A DNA stretch of 64,000 nucleotides from assembly GCF_020564625.1 (NCBI RefSeq), contig NZ_JAJBZT010000005.1:186001-250000 (forward strand), written 5' to 3'. Every line of letters starts with the position of its first letter. The stretch's first letter is position 1. The stretch comes from Leeia speluncae. Its GTDB lineage: Bacteria; Pseudomonadota; Gammaproteobacteria; Burkholderiales; Leeiaceae. Below the pieces are notes generated by a model. That model did not search any database. It was not told where the DNA came from and saw only the letters and a list, made by a program, of their open reading frames with translations. Shown here in pieces: positions 47,883 through 56,223 of the stretch. The translations under genes were made by a program, and so were the position numbers.

Positions 47883-48310
47883 ATTAAGCTAACCCCTGGT
47901 AAATGGCGCAATACATTTTCAACAAAATCACCATAAGCATCCAGATTTTCGACCACCACTTGCAACATGTAATCCGCACTGCCCGTAATTTTATGGCAAC
48001 TCAAAATTTCGGGAATCTTTTGCACCGCCTCTTCAAAGGCTTCAATCGGCTCGGGGTTACCGACGTTGCCAAAGGTAATCTGCACAAATGCAAAAATCCC
48101 CAGACCAATTTTGCGGCGATCTAAATTAGCCTGATAATCCCGAATATATCCCGCCTCTTCTAATCGCTTTAATCGCCGCCAGCATGGCGTCACACTGAGC
48201 GATACTTTTTCCGCTAGTAATGGCGTCGTTAGGCTGCCATCAGCCTGCAGTAATCGTAAAATTTCTTTATCAATTTCGTCTAACTGACTATCGCTTTGCT
48301 TTTGCCCCAT
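47828..48310 (-). CDS. Lrp/AsnC-family transcriptional regulator
   Basis: A 160-residue regulator with the N-terminal HTH (LDEIDKEILRLLQADGSLTTPLLAEKVSLSVTPCWRRLKRLEEAGYI) and the C-terminal RAM ligand-binding domain (VQITF to the GSADYMLQVV motif). Members sense amino acids and act as octamers or dimers. It is divergent from the deacetylase-like gene and convergent, with a 55-nt overlap, with the FMN dehydrogenase. A 16-bp palindrome upstream is a likely autoregulatory site. The effector is unknown. Confidence 0.93.
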   Translation of the reverse strand: MGQKQSDSQLDEIDKEILRLLQADGSLTTPLLAEKVSLSVTPCWRRLKRLEEAGYIRDYQANLDRRKIGLGIFAFVQITFGNVGNPEPIEAFEEAVQKIPEILSCHKITGSADYMLQVVVENLDAYGDFVENVLRHLPGVSLIHSGLSIREIKSTSRLPL

Positions 48311-48347
48311 TATTAGCCCCTTTGATTACTTTAAAAAGAATACGCTA

Positions 48348-48363
48348 AATAAATTAATTTATT
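48348..48363. promoter_or_regulatory. 16-bp AT palindrome between lrp-like and deacetylase-like genes
   Basis: AATAAATTAATTTATT is a perfect palindrome in the 157-bp divergent intergenic region. Lrp-family sites are AT-rich palindromes of about this size, so it may bind the adjacent regulator. AT richness raises the chance level. Confidence 0.5.
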
Positions 48364-48467
48364 AATCGTTTCTTTCTAATTTACAAAGCAATGACGCACA
48401 AAAAAGCAAAACACATCCTAGCAACACACCCTACAATTTATGTCAGCCCAATCATGAAAGACACCCG

Positions 48468-49496
48468 ATGCTGACCATATATAGTGACAAACACCACCTC
48501 CATCACGGCACAGAATTAAAAGACGGCAAACTCAAGCCCTGCTTCGAAATGCCAGGCCGTGCCGACACGATTTTGGCGCGGGTGCAAAAAGAAGCGCTAG
48601 GTGAAATTATCGCCCCCAATGCCTACCCTGTGTCTGTGTATACCCGTGTTCATAGTGAGCGCTATGTGCGTTTCTTGGAAAGTGCGTGGTCGCAATGGCA
48701 AGCAATGGGCAGACAACACGACGCGCTACCACTCACTTGGCCGGTACGAGACATGCGCACCGACATCGAGCCGATTCATATCGATGGTAAGTTAGGTTTC
48801 TACGCCATGGATGCTGGTGTGCCGATTACCGCAGGGACTTGGGAAGCAGTGAAAAGCAGTGCCGATCTAGCACTCACCGGAGCAGACAAAATTGCAGGTG
48901 GCTTACCAGCTGCATTTGCCCTCTGTCGTCCTCCGGGTCATCATGCAGCAAGTGAATACATGGGGGGTTATTGCTACCTCAATAATGCGGCCATTGCAGC
49001 ACAATCGCTGGTTGATCAAGGCGCGAAAAAGGTGGTGGTGCTAGATGTCGATTATCACCATGGCAATGGCACGCAAACGATTTTCTACGATCGCCCAGAC
49101 GTAATGTTTGTCTCCTTACACGGAGACCCGCTGCATTCATACCCATACTATCTAGGTCACAAAGACGAAGCGGGTAAAGGCGAAGGGCTGGGGTTCAACC
49201 ATAACTACCCGCTACCACACGGCACCGATTGGGCACACTACCAAATTGCCTTGGCAGATGCCTTACAAAAAATCCAAGCCTACAACCCAGATGCAGTCGT
49301 GATTTCACTTGGTGTCGATACCTTCGAACATGACCCGATTAGTCAATTCAAACTTAAAAATAGCGACTATCTCTCGCTTGGCCAACAGATCGCTAGCCTG
49401 AAGAAACCCACGCTATTTGTGATGGAAGGCGGCTATATGGTCGACGATATCGGCATTAATGCAGTCAATGTCTTAAAAGGTTTCGAGAACGCATAA
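48468..49496 (+). CDS. histone deacetylase-like acetylpolyamine amidohydrolase
   Basis: A 342-residue class II histone-deacetylase-fold zinc amidohydrolase. Charge-relay and zinc motifs are seen in RPPGHHA, DVDYHHGNGTQ and the C-terminal LGVDTFEHDPI and EGGYM. The N terminus (MLTIYSDKHHLHHGTELKDGKLKPCFEMPGRAD) matches bacterial acetylpolyamine amidohydrolases, which release acetate from acetylated putrescine or cadaverine. The substrate is inferred from this resemblance. It is divergent from an Lrp regulator and may share control with the next LivK-like gene, separated by a weak hairpin. Confidence 0.9.
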   Translation: MLTIYSDKHHLHHGTELKDGKLKPCFEMPGRADTILARVQKEALGEIIAPNAYPVSVYTRVHSERYVRFLESAWSQWQAMGRQHDALPLTWPVRDMRTDIEPIHIDGKLGFYAMDAGVPITAGTWEAVKSSADLALTGADKIAGGLPAAFALCRPPGHHAASEYMGGYCYLNNAAIAAQSLVDQGAKKVVVLDVDYHHGNGTQTIFYDRPDVMFVSLHGDPLHSYPYYLGHKDEAGKGEGLGFNHNYPLPHGTDWAHYQIALADALQKIQAYNPDAVVISLGVDTFEHDPISQFKLKNSDYLSLGQQIASLKKPTLFVMEGGYMVDDIGINAVNVLKGFENA

Positions 49497-49508
49497 GGTT
49501 TCTTTTCC

Positions 49509-49529
49509 GCCCTCCGTTTGGAGGGCTTT
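49509..49529 (+). terminator. hairpin between deacetylase-like and LivK-like genes
   Basis: Perfect 7-bp GC-rich stem GCCCTCC-GTTT-GGAGGGC followed by only TTTC, so termination is probably partial. Confidence 0.5.
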
Positions 49530-49563
49530 CATAGTGTCAATTGTCTCAATGAGGAGTGAGTAA

Positions 49564-50691
49564 ATGAACGCTACTGTTAAACCCGTGTTGTTGGCGATGC
49601 TGTTAGCCATCGGGAGTGCGCACGCAGACGTAGAAATCAAAGTAGGGCAAGTAGGCCCATTGTCTGGCCCAATCGGGCATTTGGGTAAAGACGATGAAGC
49701 CGGCGTGATTTTGGCGATCGAAGACGCGAATGCAAAAAAGATCAAAATTGGCGGCCAAGTAGCTAAGTTTGTGTTGGTATCGGAAGATGATGCGGCCGAT
49801 CCAAAAACCGCCAACATCGTTGCACAAAAACTAATTGATGCCGGCGTAAAAGGCGTGGTTGGTCATTTAAACTCTGGCACCACCATCCCAGCGTCTCGCC
49901 TCTATAGCGAAGCAGGCATTCCACAAATCACTCCATCTGCTACCAATCCAAAATACACCGCCCAAGGTTTCAAGACGACCTTCCGTATGGTCGCGAATGA
50001 TATTCAGCAAGGCGGTGCAATGGGTCAATTTGCGGTAAAAAACCTCAAAGGGAAAAGCATTGCGATTATTGATGACCGTACCGCTTACGGACAAGGCTTA
50101 GCAGACCAAGTCGAATCACGCGTCAAAGCGTTGGGCAGCAAAGTGGTGGCAAGAGAATACGGCACCGATAAAACCACCGATTGGATGTCGATTTTAACGT
50201 CGATCAAAGCTAAATCACCAGACGTAGTCATTTATGGCGGCATGGATGCCACTGCTGGCCCATTGCTGCAACAGATGCGCCGCTTAGGCATTAAATCTGC
50301 CTTTGTGACGGGTGATGGCGCGTGCGATCCAGAGTTAATCAAACTCGCTGGCGACGGCATCGATAGCGGTGCGTATTGTACGATTGCCGGCATGCCAAAA
50401 GATCAAATGCCTAAAGGCAAGCAATTCTACGCTCGTTTCCAAAAACGCTTTGGCATGGAAGTGCAGACCTATGCGCCATACGCTTATGACGGGATGACCG
50501 CCATTATCAATGCCATGGCAGCGGCAAACTCTTCTGATCCAAAAGTGTATTTGCCTAAACTAGCCAGCATTAAATTCCAAGGTGTCACAGGCAATGTCCA
50601 ATTTACACCTGCAGGCGATATCAAAGATGGTTCGGTAACTGTACACCAATTTACACAGGGTACATGGAAAGCGATCACGGTCGTTCACTAA
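49564..50691 (+). CDS. branched-chain amino-acid ABC transporter binding protein (LivK-like), copy 2
   Basis: A 375-residue periplasmic binding protein and close paralogue of the one at 39033. Signal peptide ends AHA-D near residue 22. The mature domain aligns without gaps through VGQVGPLSGPIGHLGKDDEAG, PQITPSATNPKYT and YGGMDATAGPLLQQM, but the two signal peptides and the ligand-lobe tips differ. A GAGGAG site precedes the ATG. The Liv transporter components are not linked. It lies just after the deacetylase-like gene. Confidence 0.92.
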   Translation: MNATVKPVLLAMLLAIGSAHADVEIKVGQVGPLSGPIGHLGKDDEAGVILAIEDANAKKIKIGGQVAKFVLVSEDDAADPKTANIVAQKLIDAGVKGVVGHLNSGTTIPASRLYSEAGIPQITPSATNPKYTAQGFKTTFRMVANDIQQGGAMGQFAVKNLKGKSIAIIDDRTAYGQGLADQVESRVKALGSKVVAREYGTDKTTDWMSILTSIKAKSPDVVIYGGMDATAGPLLQQMRRLGIKSAFVTGDGACDPELIKLAGDGIDSGAYCTIAGMPKDQMPKGKQFYARFQKRFGMEVQTYAPYAYDGMTAIINAMAAANSSDPKVYLPKLASIKFQGVTGNVQFTPAGDIKDGSVTVHQFTQGTWKAITVVH

Positions 50692-50800
50692 GCGATTGAT
50701 CACCTAGATGCTTGCTAATTCACTTAGCAAGCATCTTCAATATTGACATTGTCATTATCGCTGTTATGCTGCCAAGTATCGCCTTCACAGATAATTGGTT

Positions 50801-52474
50801 ATGAAACGCCTTCTCGCTAGCCTCTTTATTTTTCCGCTGACTGCATTTGCCGCCTTCCCAACCGCCCCTTATACAACACCCGATGCACAACTCCCTGACG
50901 GGGGTAAATATTACGGCCATTTAGAAAATGGCGTTTTATCCGGTGAAGGGCTCATCCTCTATCCGAATGGAAAAGCTTACAAAGGGGTCTTCAAGGATGG
51001 CGTACTAGAAGGTCAAGGCGAAACTTATGCTCAACATCAATTAGTGTATAAAGGGACTTTTCATCAAGGCGATTGGGATGGACTAGGCACGTTAACTGCA
51101 TTAGATGGAAGTACCTATGTGGGTGAATTTAAAGATGGTTTAGTGAATGGCAAAGGCACACTCACCCAGCCTGACAAATTTGTTTACACCGGCGACTTTA
51201 AAAATAAAACGCTCCAAGGCAAGGGACGCTACGAGTCTGCGGATGGCAAAATCTACGAGGGCGACTTCGTTAACAATGAGTTCACTGGTCAAGGCAAACT
51301 CACGCTAAAAGATGAATACTTTGAAGGCTCATTCACCAACTTCCGCCCAAATGGCGTTGGTAAATATCACAGCGATGCTTATGAACTAGAAGGCAATTTC
51401 AACAACTCCCGATTAAATGGCCAAGGGAAGTTTCACGATCTAAAAACAAACGATCGTTACGAAGGCAGTTTTACCGATAGTAAGTTTGAAGGCTACGGCA
51501 AACTGTATTATGGCAATGGCGATATCTACGAAGGCAATTTTTACTATGGCGAACGACACGGCAAAGGAAAGTTAATCCTAGCCAAACCCAACGCGAAAGG
51601 CCAAACCACGATTGCTGGCGAATGGGTTTACGGAGAATACAGCGATCCTGCAGAAGAGAAACGCCAACTTACCCAACTAGAAACTGCCATTTACCAACAG
51701 CAACACTTACTTGATCAATCCCTAAATGCGGTCAAACCCTCTATAGGTAAAGGGATTCAACTATTCTGGTTAGGTATTGCGGGTGATGGTAAGCAAGAAG
51801 TGTTTCATCGTGAGGTCGACTTTGTCAGACAGCAATTTGAAAAATACTTTGGCGTGAAAGACCACGCGATTAGTCTGATCAATAGTCGAAACACCTTTAG
51901 TGACGCCCCCTTTGCCACCAAAACCAGCATCTCCGCTAGCTTAAAAGCTATCCGCAATAAAATGGACCCACAAAAAGATATTCTCTTTTTATTCATGACT
52001 AGCCACGGCTCCCAAGACCATTTCTTTAGCCTCGCACAAGAAGACCTGCGTATCAACGATTTATCGAGCAAAGACTTAGCCAGCGTACTAAAACAATCCG
52101 GCATTCAGTGGAAAGTATTAGTGATTTCAGCGTGTTATTCAGGCGGGTTTATTAACGATCTAAAAGACGATCACACACTCATCCTAACCGCAGCCCGAGC
52201 AGACAGAACCTCATTTGGTTGCTCCGACACCAACGACTTCACTTATTTTGGCAAAGCCTTTTTTAAAGAGTCCCTAACCCCTAAAGGGGACTTCATCGCC
52301 GCCTTTCAAAAAGCAAAAGGTCTAATTCGCAGCTGGGAAACCACAGACAACAATGAAGCGACCAGCGCAGAAGAAAAAGCCGCTTACGCGCCCTCTGAAC
52401 CGCAACTCTTTATAGGCAAAGCCATTGCACCTTACTTAAAAAAATGGGCGACTCAGTTACCTAGCAATCAGTAA
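50801..52474 (+). CDS. exported MORN-repeat protein with C13 (legumain-like) peptidase domain
   Basis: A 557-residue protein of unusual architecture. A signal peptide (1-18, ending AFA) is followed by about ten MORN repeats (about 38-260; units such as YEGDFVNNEFTGQGKL), a helical linker (about 284-312) and a C-terminal clan CD cysteine-peptidase domain. The catalytic pair is His402 (MTSHGS, after a hydrophobic strand DILFLFM) and Cys445 (VISACYSGGF), the legumain/C13 pattern. MORN repeats often bind lipid or act as modules for membrane association. There is no clear Shine-Dalgarno; GTG 50795 is an alternative start. Substrate and role are unknown. Confidence 0.88.
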   Translation: MKRLLASLFIFPLTAFAAFPTAPYTTPDAQLPDGGKYYGHLENGVLSGEGLILYPNGKAYKGVFKDGVLEGQGETYAQHQLVYKGTFHQGDWDGLGTLTALDGSTYVGEFKDGLVNGKGTLTQPDKFVYTGDFKNKTLQGKGRYESADGKIYEGDFVNNEFTGQGKLTLKDEYFEGSFTNFRPNGVGKYHSDAYELEGNFNNSRLNGQGKFHDLKTNDRYEGSFTDSKFEGYGKLYYGNGDIYEGNFYYGERHGKGKLILAKPNAKGQTTIAGEWVYGEYSDPAEEKRQLTQLETAIYQQQHLLDQSLNAVKPSIGKGIQLFWLGIAGDGKQEVFHREVDFVRQQFEKYFGVKDHAISLINSRNTFSDAPFATKTSISASLKAIRNKMDPQKDILFLFMTSHGSQDHFFSLAQEDLRINDLSSKDLASVLKQSGIQWKVLVISACYSGGFINDLKDDHTLILTAARADRTSFGCSDTNDFTYFGKAFFKESLTPKGDFIAAFQKAKGLIRSWETTDNNEATSAEEKAAYAPSEPQLFIGKAIAPYLKKWATQLPSNQ

Positions 52475-52484
52475 TTCGAGAAAA

Positions 52485-53306
52485 TCATAATGCCTGTTTC
52501 TTTTGCTCTTCAGTGAGTTCAGAGATAAATTGGCTAAACAAATCGGTATGGCTTGATATACCCAGTTTGGTATACAACTTTCGTTTGTGCGTTTTTACAG
52601 TTTCAGGTGAGATCGCTAATTGCTGAGCAACGGCCTTACTTGAATAGCCTTGTAAGGTCAGACGGGCAATCTCGGCTTCTCGTTCCGAGAGCTTTGCACC
52701 GCCAAAATGTGCTAGTGCTTGCCCAATTTGATCTTCTATCTGAGGGGAAGGAACCGCACTCAGTCCTTTAACTTGAGAACTCTGCCAGTGTTTTTTCATT
52801 GCCGCAAACACCCAACAGGCAACGGTTTGTAAACGACCAATCGCTAAGTGATCAAAGCGAGACAATATCCCTAATGAAAGGGATAGATAGCTCCCATCCC
52901 CCAAAGGGAGGATGAACTGCAACTCATCTTGCCCCACTTCTTTACTAAAATAGCTCAGATAATATTCACTACTTCGAAACATATCAGGCGCAATTTGTTC
53001 AAGCTGATAAAGCCCTTGGCTCGCCCCCTCTTTCACTAACTGGTAAAAAGGATCTAGGAGATACATACCCTGGCAATAATGAAAAACTGGGGAATCTGCT
53101 TGTACGGGCCCACCAAATGTACACTCTTCCAGCACCACAGGCGCGGCATCTGGCCACATTCTCACGGCGAGTGCGTTATCAAGCGGGGCAACTTGTCTCA
53201 AGGCCATCACTAACGACCGCCAAAACCGAGGCGTTCCTAATTGCTCAAACACATTCGCTAATGCATTGTGCAGCATCATTTCTTTCAGTAAAGCTTCCAC
53301 AGCCAT
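52485..53306 (-). CDS. LuxR-type helix-turn-helix regulator
   Basis: A 273-residue regulator with a typical C-terminal GerE/LuxR HTH (LSEREAEIARLTLQGYSSKAVAQQLAISPETVKTHKRKLYTKLG, about 207-252). The N-terminal 190 residues show no receiver domain or recognisable autoinducer-binding signature, so the signal is unknown. It is divergent from the APC permease and P1 aminopeptidase operon, with 113 bp between the starts and a 14-bp palindrome near the permease, so it probably controls them. Its 3' end is 10 nt from the MORN gene. Confidence 0.85.
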   Translation of the reverse strand: MAVEALLKEMMLHNALANVFEQLGTPRFWRSLVMALRQVAPLDNALAVRMWPDAAPVVLEECTFGGPVQADSPVFHYCQGMYLLDPFYQLVKEGASQGLYQLEQIAPDMFRSSEYYLSYFSKEVGQDELQFILPLGDGSYLSLSLGILSRFDHLAIGRLQTVACWVFAAMKKHWQSSQVKGLSAVPSPQIEDQIGQALAHFGGAKLSEREAEIARLTLQGYSSKAVAQQLAISPETVKTHKRKLYTKLGISSHTDLFSQFISELTEEQKKQAL

Positions 53307-53373
53307 CCCCCAAATGGGTACCCCATCACGGTGATTAGTTTGACGTATTTTTTACCTTACACTAAGACCCACA

Positions 53374-53387
53374 ACTCTGGCCAGAGT
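53374..53387. promoter_or_regulatory. 14-bp palindrome upstream of the APC permease
   Basis: ACTCTGGCCAGAGT is a perfect palindrome, 32 bp before the permease ATG and 67 bp from the LuxR start. It is a candidate operator for the divergent LuxR-type protein, by position and symmetry. Confidence 0.55.
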
Positions 53388-53419
53388 ACTTTCATCGACA
53401 CATTTCAGGAGAGAGAATC

Positions 53420-54781
53420 ATGTCGAATCAGTCAAATGCGGGCCAGTTAAAAGGTTCGCTAGGGATCATGGATGTGGTCATGATCACTGTTTCAGGCGTT
53501 ACCCCCGCAAGTAGCATTTTTGTGATTGCCCCATTCGCGATTCAAAGCGCGGGCAGTGGTTCATTTTTATCGTTCATTTTCGCAGGGCTAATTGCAGTAG
53601 CACTGGCACTTTGCTATGCAGAACTCGGCGCGGCCCACCCAAGTGCAGGCGGCGAATACACAATTGTGCAGCGTTTATTTGGTCAAGCAGCAGGCTTGCA
53701 AATGTACCTATTTGTTCTCTGCATGTTGCTGTTCATTCCAGCAGTATTAGCAACCGGCGCAGCCACTTATCTCAATAGTGCGTTAGGAACGAACTTTGAT
53801 AGTGCAACAGTTGCCTTAGTCGTCGTGGTTTTAAGTTACGCGATTGGGATTCTCGATATTAAAACCAATGCGTTAGTCACAGGGGCTTTTTTAGCACTAG
53901 AAGTATTGGTGTTACTGATTGTAGTCTGGTTGGGATTTAGTCACCCACATCAATCGGTTGATGTGCTAACCCATCCTCAAATGTTAGATGCACAAGGTGG
54001 CTTAGCGGATGTTCCATTTGGCATCATCGTTGCCATGGTGGGTACTGCCTTGTTTTCATATAATGGGTATGGCGCTGCCATCTATTTAGCTGAAGACATG
54101 CATAAAACAGGCCGACCATTAGCCATTGCAATTTTGCTTACCCTCATCATTGTTGTATTGATGGAGCTGGTACCCCTCACCGCGCTATTATTAGGGTCTC
54201 CTTCGCTAACAGAACTAGCAAAATCAAGTGATCCAATTAGCTATGTCATCACTCAATTAGGCAATCCAACGCTAGCGCGCATTATTTCGGCAGGTATCTT
54301 TTTATCTGTATTTAACGCGATTATCGCGATCGTCGTTCAAAATGCTCGCTTTCTATACGCGAGTGGTCGGGATGGCTTGTGGAATAAAGGACTAAACCAA
54401 GCGTTGGTTAAGCTGCACCCCAAATTTGGTACACCGTGGGTAGCGACGCTATTATTTGCAATTCCTTCTGCATTGCTAACCTTTAATTCCAATCTAGGTG
54501 AACTGACCTCCTTTACGGTCATCATCTTGTTGCTCGCCTATATGAGCATGGCAATTTCTGCACTATTTAGTCGCCATACGAGTACACACCATCCATACCA
54601 CATGCCACTTTGGCCTATTCCTTCTTTAGTCGTTTTACTTGGCGGCGGATATACCCTTTTCACGATTCTAAAATCTAGCAGTGCCAAGGACTTAATGATC
54701 GTTGCGGGGATTATTGCTTTTGGATTGTTAATGTTTGTGTTTAAGCGCCAGGTCAACAAAACAGCGGATGCATCTGCATGA
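53420..54781 (+). CDS. APC-family amino-acid permease
   Basis: A 453-residue inner-membrane secondary transporter of the amino acid-polyamine-organocation superfamily, with about 12 predicted helices. The first shows the broken-helix substrate motif (VSGVTPASSIFVIAPFAIQSAGSGSFLSF), and LCYAELGAAHPSAGGEYTIVQRLFG is the consensus loop after helix 2. A strong AGGAGAGAG site precedes the ATG. Its stop overlaps an ATG of the P1 peptidase gene, whose likely start is 30 nt further on. The substrate may be a peptide-derived amino acid. Confidence 0.92.
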   Translation: MSNQSNAGQLKGSLGIMDVVMITVSGVTPASSIFVIAPFAIQSAGSGSFLSFIFAGLIAVALALCYAELGAAHPSAGGEYTIVQRLFGQAAGLQMYLFVLCMLLFIPAVLATGAATYLNSALGTNFDSATVALVVVVLSYAIGILDIKTNALVTGAFLALEVLVLLIVVWLGFSHPHQSVDVLTHPQMLDAQGGLADVPFGIIVAMVGTALFSYNGYGAAIYLAEDMHKTGRPLAIAILLTLIIVVLMELVPLTALLLGSPSLTELAKSSDPISYVITQLGNPTLARIISAGIFLSVFNAIIAIVVQNARFLYASGRDGLWNKGLNQALVKLHPKFGTPWVATLLFAIPSALLTFNSNLGELTSFTVIILLLAYMSMAISALFSRHTSTHHPYHMPLWPIPSLVVLLGGGYTLFTILKSSSAKDLMIVAGIIAFGLLMFVFKRQVNKTADASA

Positions 54782-54810
54782 ATCAATTTAATAAAAAAAT
54801 GGAGAACCTC

Positions 54811-55932
54811 ATGTCACCTCGCGCCAGAGATCTAGGTATTCGCATAGGAAATGGCCAACCAGGGCCACTAAATGCCATTACCGATGTAATAGGGATTCGT
54901 GTTGGTCACCATACCGTCATCCATGATCTTGCAGACGGCAGGAAAGTAAGAACCGGTGTGACGGTCATCGAACCCCGTGCCGGTCATGCGCGGTTATCTC
55001 CCTGCTTTGCAGGTGTACATGTGCTAAATGGTAATGGCGATGCAACGGGCCTAGAGTGGATTAGAGAGGCCGGCCTACTCACAACGCCCATTGCATTTAC
55101 CAATACTCACAGTGTTGGTATTGTGAGAGACACCCTCATCGCTTTAGAGCGTGAATCACTGCGAGACGAAGATAGTGTTTACTGGACCATGCCTGTAGTA
55201 ATGGAAACATTCGATGGCTTACTCAATGACATCAATGGATTTCATATCACGGCAGAACATGTAAAAGCCGCGCAAACCGATGCAAGTGACGGATCAATTC
55301 AAGAAGGGGCTGTTGGCGGTGGGACAGGCATGATTTGTCATGAGTTCAAAGGAGGTATTGGTACTGCATCGCGCCAATTAGCTGCATCCCAAGGAGGTTG
55401 GACTGTAGGGGCAATTGTCCAAGCAAACCATGGCATGAGGGATACCTTAAGGGTAGCAGGCTATCCAGTCGGCGATATACTCACCACTAAAGCCATTGCC
55501 TCACCCTTTGCTGAGCAATCTCTGCCACATCCGGGCATGGGGTCGATTGTAGTGACCATTGCTACCGATGCCCCTCTATTACCCCATCAATGCAAGCGTT
55601 TAGCACAAAGAGCATCGATTGGTATTGCACGGACAGGCGGAGGAACCGAAGACTCCAGTGGCGATATTTTCCTAGCATTTTCTACAGGCAATCAGCAACT
55701 ACCTGTCGCAGATTATGGGAAGAAAGGAAACTTCACTACCCCAATCCAAATGGTCAACAACGATCATTTATCGCCGTTGTTAGCAGCGGCAGCAGAGGCG
55801 GTTGAAGAAGCGATCATCAATGTGCTACTTGCAGCCGAAACCACAGAGGGAAATAAACATAGTCGTGCGCATGGCCTTGCACCGGGACAACTACTGAATG
55901 CTCTTGAGCAGTGTGGTTGGTCACCTCAATAA
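54811..55932 (+). CDS. P1 family aminopeptidase (DmpA/BapA type, self-cleaving)
   Basis: A 373-residue N-terminal-nucleophile hydrolase. DmpA-type enzymes are made as one chain that cuts itself before a Ser, which becomes the nucleophile of the small subunit. Here the matching site is Gly244-Ser245 in GMGSIVVTIATDAPLL. RVGHHTVI, GVTVIEPRAGH, NGNGDATG and GGGTGMICHEFKGGIGTASR are conserved. The ATG at 54811 has GGAG at 54801-54804 and matches DmpA length; an ATG at 54778 overlapping the permease stop is possible. Family members hydrolyse D-aminoacyl or beta-alanyl peptides. Confidence 0.9.
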   Translation: MSPRARDLGIRIGNGQPGPLNAITDVIGIRVGHHTVIHDLADGRKVRTGVTVIEPRAGHARLSPCFAGVHVLNGNGDATGLEWIREAGLLTTPIAFTNTHSVGIVRDTLIALERESLRDEDSVYWTMPVVMETFDGLLNDINGFHITAEHVKAAQTDASDGSIQEGAVGGGTGMICHEFKGGIGTASRQLAASQGGWTVGAIVQANHGMRDTLRVAGYPVGDILTTKAIASPFAEQSLPHPGMGSIVVTIATDAPLLPHQCKRLAQRASIGIARTGGGTEDSSGDIFLAFSTGNQQLPVADYGKKGNFTTPIQMVNNDHLSPLLAAAAEAVEEAIINVLLAAETTEGNKHSRAHGLAPGQLLNALEQCGWSPQ

Positions 55933-55979
55933 TTACAGTATTACTCACCCCCACCAGCAGGTCATATCGCCTGCATTTT

Positions 55980-56015
55980 GCGAGGTAGGTTGTCTACTCT
56001 ACCTCGCTATTTTTA
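55980..56015 (+). terminator. intrinsic terminator of permease-P1 peptidase operon
   Basis: Perfect 9-bp stem GCGAGGTAG/CTACCTCGC (55980-55988, 55999-56007) followed by TATTTTTA. Confidence 0.87.
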
Positions 56016-56223
56016 TCAGTCGTCAGCGCAATACAGTCTCAACACATATAACCCTCATTGAGACTAAAAAGACCAGACACCCAACCAACTTACTTAGCAA
56101 GCAAATATTTATCCTATTTTTTTCAGTTTTTCGATATTTTGTGGCGGAATACTATAGACGCTAGAGAAAGTTAGGGAGCAAAATTCCTGCTTTCAAAACG
56201 CCCCCGCCCAAAGGAAGTGCATC

